Source: Rhodospirillaceae bacterium (GTDB taxonomy: Bacteria > Pseudomonadota > Alphaproteobacteria > Micavibrionales > UBA2020). Taken from it: 6,046 nucleotides of DNA. This document shows positions 1-6,046 of this stretch, one piece after another. Positions within the stretch are counted from its first letter, which is position 1. Each line of letters begins with the position of its first letter. Both the position numbers and the translations under genes were made by a program. The stretch is from contig DQGU01000016.1 of assembly GCA_003524565.1 (NCBI GenBank), forward strand, positions 1,549 to 7,594, written 5' to 3'. Under the pieces are notes generated by a model. That model saw only the letters and a list, made by a program, of their open reading frames with translations. It did not search any database and was not told the origin of the DNA.

Positions 1-1
1 A

Positions 2-2137
2 TGGATGGTGCGCAAACTGAGTGCGCAGCTGGCGGGCAAGACAGAATTTGAAGCCGAAGGCACGGTGCGGCCTGAACAACAAACGCAGAGCCTTAAAATA
101 AATTTCTCTACGGCCGATATTGCGGTTTTTGCAAAAACCTATGCGGGGCTTTTGCCTGCGGCGGCGGCAAATATCCTGCCGCAATTGCCGGTGCAGGATG
201 TGAAGCTGACGGGTAATCTCGATATCCGTGGTGACCGCACCAGCCTTTATAATTTTAACGCTACATCGGGCGCGGAAGGCAAGGCGGGCGGCGTTCTCAA
301 TTTCTCCGGCAAAGAGATGGAAGCGCGGCTGAACCTTTTCGGCCTGTCGTGGGACGGGATGACGCCGGAACAACGTGCAGGTCTTATAAACGCGCTTTTT
401 GCCGCAGGTAACGATATTGATATTTCCGCAGGCGGGCAAAAATTTGCAGGCGAGACGTTTAATAACGTGACGCTCAAGGCGGAAGCAAAAGATAAAGACA
501 TCCGGATTGAAAAGTTTTCGGGCATTTACGGTGCAGACGGCGCATTCGGCGTTTCCGGCAATTTCACCGCCTGGCCACCGGAGGGGGCGGAAAGTGCCGC
601 GCTCGATTTCACGCTCAAAGGCAGCGATGCAGCCGCCGCCGCGAAGCTGGCCGGTTTCGCGTGGCCGATGCCGCTGAATACCGCCGCGCCGCTGGATATT
701 CAGGGCAGCTGGCGCCGCAGCGCAGGGCAGAATACCTATAGCTTCGCAGGCGGTTTCCGTGGCGGTACGGTGGATGTGAAAAAGCCGTCAGCCGACGGGC
801 CGCGCAAGCTGGTGCTGTCGATGCCCGATAGTCAGGGCTTGCTGGCGCTGTTTGGTATGGACATCGACCGTCTGGTCAGCCCCGCGGGCAGCGCGACGCT
901 TGCGGCCGATATGACAGGCGATGATAACGCCTATGTGCTGGACGGTTTGCGCCTGAGCATCAATGACGCCGTGACCAGCGGCCGCGCGGAGAAAAGCGAC
1001 AAGGGCATCGCGGCAGACCTGCGCACGGCCAGCGCGCAGTTTGACCGTTGGCTCGCGGCGGATATCCGCCAGAGTGTGCCCTTGACGCTGAAGCTGCGTG
1101 CAGACAGGGCAGATGCGCGCGGGCTTGCGCTGCAAAATCTGGACAGCGATATGACGGTCACGTCGTCGAAAATAGACATCCGTGCGCTCAAGGCCGGTAT
1201 CTGGGGCGGCACAACCAATGCGCGCGGCACGCTCATGCGCGGTGAAAACCGCCAATGGACGGCCAAGCTGGACGGCGATATTAAATCTTTCCGCCCGCTG
1301 CAAATCCCGCACGGCATTATCGGCGTCACGGCGGACGAGGGGGATATGACCTTCGGTATGACGGCGCAGGCGCAGGATAAAACACCCTTTGGCGATATCG
1401 CGGGCAGCTTCGCGCTCAGCCTGCCGCGCCTTGAGGTGCAGGGTTTTGACCCTGCCGCGCTGGCGTCCTATCTGGATGGTCTAAACGGTGCGCCGCAGGA
1501 TTTGGCGGCCACGGCACATAAAGCCCTGCGCAGCGGCGCTGCCAGCTATAGCGACGTGAATATCGATTTCACGCGTGCAGGCAACGTCATCACGCTGAAA
1601 AGCCTTTCGCTCGACAATCAAGACAGCAGTGTCAAGGTTGAGGGCCATCTGGATACGGCAGCCTCTAAATATGACATAAAAGCATTTTTGACGCTGAAGG
1701 CGCTGCGTGATTTGGACGTTCTTGAAATCACGCGCGCAGGCGATGTAACAACCGCGCCGGATTTGCGTTTCGACAACAAGCCGATTACTGACTTCGCCGC
1801 GGCGCGCGCGCCTGCGCCTGTTCCTGAAGTACCCGCACCTGCGCCCGTGGTGGAAACAGCGCCGATGGGCGAAGATGCGGAAATGTTGCCGCCCGGTTAC
1901 TTGTCTGTACCGCAGGAAGGTGCCGCACCGCCGCCGGATGAAGAGGGCGAGGAAGAACTGTCGCGCGACATTCTGCCGGTCGAGGAAGAAAACCTTTCAC
2001 CGCCGCCCGCCACCGAAGATACCGCAATGCCGGAGCCAGCCCCGCCGCAGCCGCAAGACACCGGCAGCGAACAAGGGCAACCCACGCCGGAGGAGAATAA
2101 CCCCATCGGCGGTATTTTGGACAGGCTGGGGCAGTAA
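2..2137 (+). CDS. AsmA-like family protein, 5'-truncated by the window edge
   Basis: The frame is open to the left edge, so the true start lies upstream; the Met codon at 5 is probably internal because no signal peptide or N-terminal membrane anchor, usual in AsmA proteins, is visible. Residue numbers below count from that Met. Residues 1-599 are a long run of short alternating beta-strand-like segments with Gly turns (for example VKLTGNLDIRG and GTTNARGTLMRGENRQWTAK), the texture of AsmA/TamB-like proteins. Residues about 499-550 resemble the AsmA C-terminal region: a helical stretch, then FTRAGNVITLKSLSLDNQDS and a strand ending in GHLD. Residues 600-710 form a low-complexity Pro/Ala/Glu tail, probably disordered, ending in NPIGGILDRLGQ. 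AsmA-like proteins are inner-membrane-anchored with a periplasmic body and are implicated in outer-membrane lipid homeostasis or phospholipid transport. That role is inferred from the family; no catalytic motif is seen. The gene ends at TAA 2135-2137, facing the next gene. Confidence 0.75.
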   Translation, partial: WMVRKLSAQLAGKTEFEAEGTVRPEQQTQSLKINFSTADIAVFAKTYAGLLPAAAANILPQLPVQDVKLTGNLDIRGDRTSLYNFNATSGAEGKAGGVLNFSGKEMEARLNLFGLSWDGMTPEQRAGLINALFAAGNDIDISAGGQKFAGETFNNVTLKAEAKDKDIRIEKFSGIYGADGAFGVSGNFTAWPPEGAESAALDFTLKGSDAAAAAKLAGFAWPMPLNTAAPLDIQGSWRRSAGQNTYSFAGGFRGGTVDVKKPSADGPRKLVLSMPDSQGLLALFGMDIDRLVSPAGSATLAADMTGDDNAYVLDGLRLSINDAVTSGRAEKSDKGIAADLRTASAQFDRWLAADIRQSVPLTLKLRADRADARGLALQNLDSDMTVTSSKIDIRALKAGIWGGTTNARGTLMRGENRQWTAKLDGDIKSFRPLQIPHGIIGVTADEGDMTFGMTAQAQDKTPFGDIAGSFALSLPRLEVQGFDPAALASYLDGLNGAPQDLAATAHKALRSGAASYSDVNIDFTRAGNVITLKSLSLDNQDSSVKVEGHLDTAASKYDIKAFLTLKALRDLDVLEITRAGDVTTAPDLRFDNKPITDFAAARAPAPVPEVPAPAPVVETAPMGEDAEMLPPGYLSVPQEGAAPPPDEEGEEELSRDILPVEEENLSPPPATEDTAMPEPAPPQPQDTGSEQGQPTPEENNPIGGILDRLGQ

Positions 2138-2154
2138 GCGACTGCTTGCCTGTT

Positions 2155-2376
2155 TTACGCGGGTTTTTGCTTATAATGTTCCAAAATGAAAACGCGCAGG
2201 GCACTCGACAGATTGTCCGGGTGGTCGGAGTCGATTCCGGCGATAAGCCCGTTAATCGAAACACCTTTTTCTTCGGCGATTTCTTTGAGGCTGTCCCAGA
2301 AGGCCTGTTCCAGCGTGATGCTGGTGCGGTGTCCGGCGACGGTAATGGAATGTTTTTGAGAGAGACGATGGGGCAT
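2155..2376 (-). CDS. Small ribbon-helix-helix domain protein (RHH_4-like), 73 aa
   Basis: Almost the whole protein is one ribbon-helix-helix unit. A basic N-terminus (MPHRLSQKHS) leads into the strand and turn SITVAGHRTSITLE, then helix AFWDSLKEIAEEKG, a turn, and a second helix NLSSALRVFILEHYKQ. This pattern matches the PF13467-type domain (ribbon-helix-helix, alphaproteobacterial); such folds usually dimerise and bind DNA through the N-terminal strand, but I know of no defined target for this subgroup. The start at 2376 is chosen because AGAAAGGAA (2382-2390) sits just upstream and the domain begins right there. The frame stays open upstream to an ATG at 2499, but that extension looks unlike protein and overlaps the promoter region. 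From memory, such genes often lie next to fumC in Alphaproteobacteria, as here, sometimes with a small DUF4169 gene that I do not see. Own promoter likely, because the fumC terminator lies between. A role as regulator of fumC or of itself is speculative. Confidence 0.85.
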   Translation of the reverse strand: MPHRLSQKHSITVAGHRTSITLEQAFWDSLKEIAEEKGVSINGLIAGIDSDHPDNLSSALRVFILEHYKQKPA

Positions 2377-2381
2377 CGAAG

Positions 2382-2390
2382 TTCCTTTCT
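2382..2390 (-). promoter_or_regulatory. Ribosome binding site of the ribbon-helix-helix gene
   Basis: On the minus strand this reads AGAAAGGAA. Its AGGA core ends 6 bases before the ATG at 2376. It decides the start in favour of the 73-residue product over the 114-codon frame beginning at 2499. Confidence 0.7.
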
Positions 2391-2441
2391 GGCAGCGGGA
2401 GCGCAGGATGATGCAAGGCCCTGTTTCTCCCTTACGGTGCA

Positions 2442-2447
2442 ATTGTA
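2442..2447 (-). promoter_or_regulatory. Candidate -10 box for the ribbon-helix-helix gene
   Basis: The minus strand reads TACAAT, five of six matches to TATAAT, preceded by an AT-rich stretch (2451-2470) in an otherwise GC-rich region. The -35 is weak: TACATT lies 17 bases upstream. A start near 2435 would give a leader of about 58 nt. The position between the fumC terminator and the gene start fits an independent promoter, but it rests on sequence resemblance only. Confidence 0.45.
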
Positions 2448-2500
2448 CCGCAAATTTATTAAAAAATGTAGTGGGTTTATGCGGGAAAGCATCTCCCATA

Positions 2501-2532
2501 AAAAAGCGACGCCTAAGCGGGCGGCGCTTTTT
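2501..2532 (-). terminator. Rho-independent terminator of fumC, possibly bidirectional
   Basis: The arms 2501-2513 and 2520-2532 pair over 13 positions with one A:G mismatch (2509 against 2524) around a 6-base loop, TAAGCG. On the minus strand the hairpin is followed by a run of six T's (complement of 2500-2505), 21 bases past the fumC stop codon. The outer stem is A/T on both sides and the core is G/C, so the plus strand also carries a hairpin with five T's (2528-2532). It could therefore also stop transcripts leaving the AsmA-like gene. Confidence 0.8.
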
Positions 2533-2553
2533 GCGTAATGCGGATAGGCGCGC

Positions 2554-3981
2554 TTAGTCGCGCGGGCCAATCATGGTTTCGGGCTTCACGGCCTTGTCGA
2601 ATTCCTCGGCGGAGAGGAGGTTCAACTCAACCGCCGCGTCTTTCAGCGTGCCGCCGGTTTTGTGGGCATGCTTGGCGATTTTGGCGGCGTTGTCATAGCC
2701 GATGACGGGGTTCAGCGACGTGACCAGCATCAGGCTTTCATTGAGCAGCTTGGTGATGCGCTCGCGGTTCGGCTCGATACCGACCACGCAATTGTCGGTG
2801 AAGCTGCGCGCCGCATCTGCCAGCAGGCGGATGGATTGCAGCAGGTTGTAAATCATCACAGGCTTGAACACGTTCAGTTCAAAATGGCCGTTGGAGCCGG
2901 CGATGGAAACCGTGGTGTGGTTGCCCATGATTTGTGCGCAGACCATGGTCAGCGCTTCGGACTGGGTCGGGTTGACCTTGCCCGGCATGATGGAGGAGCC
3001 GGGTTCGTTCTCCGGCAGGCTAATCTCGCCAATGCCGCAGCGCGGGCCGGAGCCGAGCAAACGCACGTCGTTCGCGATTTTCATCAGCGAGCAGGCGATG
3101 GTGTTCATCGCGCCCGAAGATTCAACAACCGCATCATGCGCCGCCATGGCTTCGAATTTGTTTTCGGCCGTGGTGAAGGGGATGTCGGTGATTTGCGATA
3201 CTTTTTGCGCGAACAGTTCGGCAAAGCCTTTTTTGCAGTTAAGGCCGGTGCCGACGGCGGTGCCGCCCTGCGCCAGTTGCGACAGGCGGGGCAGGCCGGC
3301 CTTCACGCGCTCGATGCCGTATTTCACCTGCATGGCATAGCCGGAAAATTCCTGACCGAGCGTGACGGGTGTGGCGTCCTGCAAATGGGTGCGGCCGATT
3401 TTGATGATGTCCTTGAACGCCTGTGCCTTGGCATCCAGTGCCGCGTGCAGGTGTTCGAGCGCGGGAATAAGTTCGTGGTGGATTTGCTCCACCGCCGCGA
3501 TGTGCATGACAGTCGGGAAGGTGTCGTTTGACGACTGGCCGTAATTCACATGGTCGTTCGGGTGAACAGGTTTTTTGGAGCCGATTTCACCGCCCAGAAT
3601 TTCAATCGCGCGGTTGGAAACAACCTCGTTGATGTTCATATTAGTCTGGGTGCCCGAACCGGTTTGCCACACGACGAGGGGGAAATGCTCGTTCAGCGTG
3701 CCGTCCATAACCTCTTCGGCGGCCTGTACGATGGCGCTGCCGATTTTCTTGTCAAGCGCGCCTAATTCCATATTCGCGAGTGCGGCGGCTTTTTTCTGTA
3801 CGCCCAGCGCGCGCACCAGCGGCAGGGGCATGCGCTCCGTGCCGATTTTGAAGTTTTCGAAGGAGCGCTGCGTCTGCGCGCCCCAATATTTGTCGGCGGG
3901 TACTTCGACTTCGCCCATAGAGTCGGTTTCGATGCGAACCTGGGGGATTTCTTCGGCGGATGCCGTCTGGCTGGGGGACAT
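2554..3981 (-). CDS. fumC: Class II fumarate hydratase (fumarase C)
   Basis: This enzyme reversibly hydrates fumarate to L-malate in the TCA cycle. It is cytosolic, oxygen-stable and free of iron-sulfur clusters, and it works as a homotetramer whose active sites are built from three subunits. The 475-residue product is full length for the family. Visible conserved blocks are GSGTQTNMN (108-116), HPNDHVNYGQSSND (140-153), GRTHLQDATPV (196-206) with His199 equivalent to E. coli His188, and the superfamily signature GSSIMPGKVNP (328-338) with catalytic Ser329 equivalent to E. coli Ser318 and the substrate-binding Lys335-Asn337. A small C-terminal domain follows from about residue 405. The start at 3981 is supported by AGAGGG at 3989-3994, 7 bases upstream; an in-frame ATG at 4020 would add 13 unconserved residues and overlap the predicted -10. 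The fumarase-specific spacing and substrate-loop sequence favour fumarase over the related aspartase or argininosuccinate lyase. No key residue is missing. Confidence 0.97.
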   Translation of the reverse strand: MSPSQTASAEEIPQVRIETDSMGEVEVPADKYWGAQTQRSFENFKIGTERMPLPLVRALGVQKKAAALANMELGALDKKIGSAIVQAAEEVMDGTLNEHFPLVVWQTGSGTQTNMNINEVVSNRAIEILGGEIGSKKPVHPNDHVNYGQSSNDTFPTVMHIAAVEQIHHELIPALEHLHAALDAKAQAFKDIIKIGRTHLQDATPVTLGQEFSGYAMQVKYGIERVKAGLPRLSQLAQGGTAVGTGLNCKKGFAELFAQKVSQITDIPFTTAENKFEAMAAHDAVVESSGAMNTIACSLMKIANDVRLLGSGPRCGIGEISLPENEPGSSIMPGKVNPTQSEALTMVCAQIMGNHTTVSIAGSNGHFELNVFKPVMIYNLLQSIRLLADAARSFTDNCVVGIEPNRERITKLLNESLMLVTSLNPVIGYDNAAKIAKHAHKTGGTLKDAAVELNLLSAEEFDKAVKPETMIGPRD

Positions 3982-3988
3982 TCTATTA

Positions 3989-3994
3989 CCCTCT
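3989..3994 (-). promoter_or_regulatory. Ribosome binding site of fumC
   Basis: The minus strand reads AGAGGG, 7 bases before the ATG at 3981. It supports that start over the in-frame ATG at 4020. Confidence 0.7.
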
Positions 3995-4018
3995 GATATG
4001 GATGAAAAACTGCCGCTC

Positions 4019-4046
4019 AATCTAGCAAAATGCCTTCACAAATCAA
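4019..4046 (-). promoter_or_regulatory. Candidate fumC promoter
   Basis: The minus strand carries TTGATT (4041-4046) as -35, a 16-base spacer, and TAGATT (4019-4024) as -10. The -10 is preceded by TGC, which makes an extended -10. Each hexamer matches consensus at four of six positions. Transcription would start near 4012, giving a leader of about 30 nt that includes the ribosome binding site. The call is by resemblance only. Confidence 0.4.
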
Positions 4047-4064
4047 TGGTCTTGCCGCTATATT
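4035..4064 (+). promoter_or_regulatory. Candidate valS promoter
   Basis: TTCACA (4035-4040, five of six to TTGACA) and TATATT (4059-4064, five of six to TATAAT) are separated by 18 bases. Transcription would start near 4071, leaving a leader of about 46 nt before the valS ATG. TATTAT at 4061-4066 is an overlapping alternative -10 but leaves a 20-base spacer. No attenuator-like or T-box-like structure is visible in the short leader. Confidence 0.5.
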
Positions 4065-4100
4065 ATGTATCTCAAAAATCAAATAAAAACGGCCATCGGC

Positions 4101-4106
4101 AGAGGA
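4101..4106 (+). promoter_or_regulatory. Ribosome binding site of valS
   Basis: AGAGGA lies 10 bases before the ATG at 4117. The spacing is slightly long but acceptable. It is the only purine-rich match close upstream. Confidence 0.55.
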
Positions 4107-4116
4107 CATAATACAG

Positions 4117-6046
4117 ATGCTTGAAAAAACCTTTGAAAGCAAGGACGTCGAAAAGAAACACTACGAAAGCTGGGAAAAATCCGGCGTTTTCGCGGCCGAT
4201 GTGAAAAGCAACAAGCAGCCGTATTGCATCCCCATGCCGCCGCCCAACGTCACGGGCAGCCTGCACATGGGCCACGCGCTGACCATGACGCTGCAAGATA
4301 TCCTGACGCGGTTCGAGCGCATGCAGGGCCGCGACGTTCTGTGGCAGCCGGGCACCGACCATGCGGGCATTGCGACGCAGATGGTGGTGGAGCGTCTTTT
4401 GAACAAAGACGGCAAAACCCGCCATGACCTTGGCCGCGATAATTTTCTGAAGCGTGTGTGGGAGTGGAAAGAAGAATCCGGCTCCACCATCACGCGCCAG
4501 CTGCGCCGTCTTGGCGCAACGCCCGACTGGTCGCGCGAGCGTTTCACGATGGACGAGGGGCTGAACAAAGCCGTCAACAAAGTCTTCGTCCAGCTTTACA
4601 AGGAAAAACTGATTTACAAGGACAAGCGCCTTGTGAACTGGGACCCCAAGATGCACACCGCGCTGTCCGACCTTGAAGTCGAACAGGTCGAAATCAAGGG
4701 CAACATGCACTACTTCCGCTATCCGGTCGAAGGGCAGGTCGAGCGTTTCATCACCATCGCCACCACGCGCCCCGAAACCATGCTGGGCGATACGGCGATT
4801 GCGGTGCATCCGGATGATGAACGCTATAAAGACCTCGTCGGTAAATTCGCCGCGCTGCCGCTGACCGACCGTCTTATTCCGATTATCGCCGATGAATACG
4901 CTGACCCGACCAAGGGCACGGGCGCGGTGAAAATCACGCCTGCGCACGACTTCAACGACTTTGAAGTCGGCAAGCGCCACAATCTGCCCATGATTTCGAT
5001 TTTCGACCGTGACGCCAAGGTCAACGAAAACGCGCCGGAGGCCTTCCGCGGCCTCGACCGTTTTGAAGCACGCAAAAAAGTGCTGGCGGAGTTGGAAGCG
5101 CTCGAGCTTATCGAGAAAATCGAGCCGACTGTCCACGCCGTACCGCATGACGAAAAATCCAAAACGGTTATTCTGGAGCCGTTCCTGACCGAGCAGTGGT
5201 ATTGCGATGCCGTGACACTCGCGCAGCCTGCCATCAAGGCTGTCGAAGAAGGCCGCACCGAATTCGTGCCCAAGAACTGGGAAAATACCTATTACCAATG
5301 GATGCGCAATATCCAGCCGTGGTGCATTTCGCGCCAGCTGTGGTGGGGGCATCAAATTCCTGCATGGTATGACGACGAAGGCAAAGTCTATGTCGCCGAA
5401 ACCGAAGAAGAAGCACAGGCCGAAGCCGGTGCAGGCGTTAAATTGACGCGCGATGAAGACGTTTTGGATACATGGTTCTCATCTGCGCTCTGGCCGTTCT
5501 CCACGCTCGGCTGGCCGGAAAACAACGAAGCTGTCAAGCGGTACTATCCTGCCGAAACGTTGATTACCGGCTTTGATATCATCTTCTTCTGGGTTGCCCG
5601 CATGATGATGATGGGCATCCATTTCATGGGCGATGTCCCGTTCAAAAAGGTCTATATCCACGCGCTGGTGCGCGATGAAAAAGGCCAGAAAATGTCCAAG
5701 ACCAAGGGCAACGTCATCGACCCCTTGGATATCATCGACGAATACGGCGCGGATGCGCTGCGCTTTACCCTGACCGCGCTGGCGGCGCAGGGGCGTGATG
5801 TGAAGCTCGGCGCTGCGCGCGTCGAGGGGTATCGCAACTTCGCCACCAAACTTTGGAACGCGTCGCGTTTCTGCGAAATGAACGGCTGCGCGCTTAAGCT
5901 GGATTACAATCCCAAAGCGGCGAAACATACGCTGAACCGCTGGATTTTGTCCGAACTGGCGGTGGTGAGCGAAAGCGTGGCGGCGAGCCTCAAGGCCTAC
6001 CGCTACAACGACGCCGCCATGGCGCTGTACCATTTCACATGGGGCA
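4117..6046 (+). CDS. valS: Valyl-tRNA synthetase, 3'-truncated by the window edge
   Basis: This cytosolic class I synthetase charges tRNA-Val with valine and clears mischarged threonine with an inserted editing domain. The first 643 codons are present, out of roughly 850-950 usual for the family; the frame runs off the right edge without a stop. Seen in order: the Rossmann-fold start with PPPNVTGSLHMGHAL (41-55), whose HMGH at 50-53 is the HIGH motif; the CP1 editing domain with TTRPETMLGD (216-225) and GTGAVKITPAHDFNDFE (267-283); WCISRQLWWGHQIP (402-415); DVLDTWFSSALWPFS (448-462), typical of ValRS; and KMSKT (525-529), the KMSKS loop that completes the ATP site. From about residue 573 (RNFATKLWNASRF) the helical anticodon-binding domain begins. 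The missing part should hold the rest of that domain and the C-terminal coiled coil. The start follows from the ribosome binding site at 4101-4106 and the usual N-terminus (LEKTFESKDVEKKHYESWE). The ValRS-specific blocks rule out IleRS and LeuRS. Confidence 0.97.
   Translation, partial: MLEKTFESKDVEKKHYESWEKSGVFAADVKSNKQPYCIPMPPPNVTGSLHMGHALTMTLQDILTRFERMQGRDVLWQPGTDHAGIATQMVVERLLNKDGKTRHDLGRDNFLKRVWEWKEESGSTITRQLRRLGATPDWSRERFTMDEGLNKAVNKVFVQLYKEKLIYKDKRLVNWDPKMHTALSDLEVEQVEIKGNMHYFRYPVEGQVERFITIATTRPETMLGDTAIAVHPDDERYKDLVGKFAALPLTDRLIPIIADEYADPTKGTGAVKITPAHDFNDFEVGKRHNLPMISIFDRDAKVNENAPEAFRGLDRFEARKKVLAELEALELIEKIEPTVHAVPHDEKSKTVILEPFLTEQWYCDAVTLAQPAIKAVEEGRTEFVPKNWENTYYQWMRNIQPWCISRQLWWGHQIPAWYDDEGKVYVAETEEEAQAEAGAGVKLTRDEDVLDTWFSSALWPFSTLGWPENNEAVKRYYPAETLITGFDIIFFWVARMMMMGIHFMGDVPFKKVYIHALVRDEKGQKMSKTKGNVIDPLDIIDEYGADALRFTLTALAAQGRDVKLGAARVEGYRNFATKLWNASRFCEMNGCALKLDYNPKAAKHTLNRWILSELAVVSESVAASLKAYRYNDAAMALYHFTWG

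Noticed and set aside
788..1312. A 174-codon minus-strand frame inside the AsmA-like gene
   Set aside because: It is Arg/Gln-rich with no domain, fully covered by the better-supported plus-strand frame.
2135..2173. A possible terminator between the convergent stop codons
   Set aside because: Only a 4-bp stem (AAGC-GACT-GCTT) and a distant TAAGC/GCTTA pair are visible, with no T-run directly after a stable stem.
2377..2499. A 41-residue N-terminal extension of the ribbon-helix-helix protein starting at 2499
   Set aside because: The extension covers the candidate -10 box and the ribosome binding site of the shorter form, and the domain family begins at the Met encoded at 2376.
1785..2570. A 261-codon minus-strand frame spanning the 3' ends of the AsmA-like gene and fumC
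   Set aside because: It overlaps three real features, crosses the fumC terminator, and is Arg/Pro-rich low-complexity sequence produced by the Pro/Glu-coding tail opposite it.
2662..3531. A 289-codon open frame on the plus strand opposite fumC
   Set aside because: It is a codon-aligned antisense shadow of fumC, with His/Arg/Asp-rich composition and no recognisable domain or ribosome binding site.
3982..4020. A 13-residue N-terminal extension of FumC starting at 4020
   Set aside because: The shorter start at 3981 has a well-spaced AGAGGG ribosome binding site, while the upstream ATG overlaps the predicted -10 and adds residues not typical of fumarases.
4072..5355. A 427-codon open frame on the minus strand opposite valS
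   Set aside because: Its codon boundaries coincide with those of valS, so it stays open simply because valS there lacks TTA, CTA and TCA codons, which are rare in GC-rich genes. The translation is rich in His, Arg and Phe and shows no domain, while the plus-strand frame is an unmistakable ValRS.
5479..6033. A 184-codon open frame on the minus strand opposite valS
   Set aside because: It is in the same codon-aligned register as the 427-codon shadow and ends exactly at the TCA serine codon of valS at 5479-5481. It has no protein-like motifs.

Overview
The window looks like ordinary housekeeping chromosome from a GC-rich alphaproteobacterium. The signs are strong G/C bias at third codon positions, a bacterial-type valyl-tRNA synthetase, a class II fumarase, and a fumarase neighbour that is a small ribbon-helix-helix protein of a type mostly seen in Alphaproteobacteria. 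A Rhodospirillales- or Micavibrio-like lineage is plausible, but the sequence alone does not settle it. No RNA genes, insertion sequences, CRISPR arrays, phage genes or attachment sites were seen.

Layout, left to right. (1) 2-2137, plus strand: the 3' part of an AsmA-like envelope protein, cut by the left edge, ending in a long Pro/Glu-rich tail. (2) 2155-2376, minus strand: a 73-residue ribbon-helix-helix protein convergent with the AsmA gene, only 17 bases between the two stop codons. Its own sigma70-like -10 box and ribosome binding site lie in the 2377-2500 gap. (3) 2501-2532: a near-perfect hairpin flanked by A-runs and T-runs, the fumC terminator and possibly bidirectional. (4) 2554-3981, minus strand: fumC, complete. 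(5) 3982-4116: a 135-base divergent intergenic region whose best promoter candidates for fumC and valS are interlocked. (6) 4117-6046, plus strand: valS, the first 643 codons, cut by the right edge.

The genes do not form one pathway. fumC serves the TCA cycle, valS translation, and the AsmA-like protein the cell envelope. The link most worth attention is between fumC and the small ribbon-helix-helix gene downstream on the same strand. The other is the shared fumC/valS promoter region. Several long antisense open frames (up to 427 codons opposite valS and 289 opposite fumC) are codon-bias shadows. No previously undescribed system is evident.
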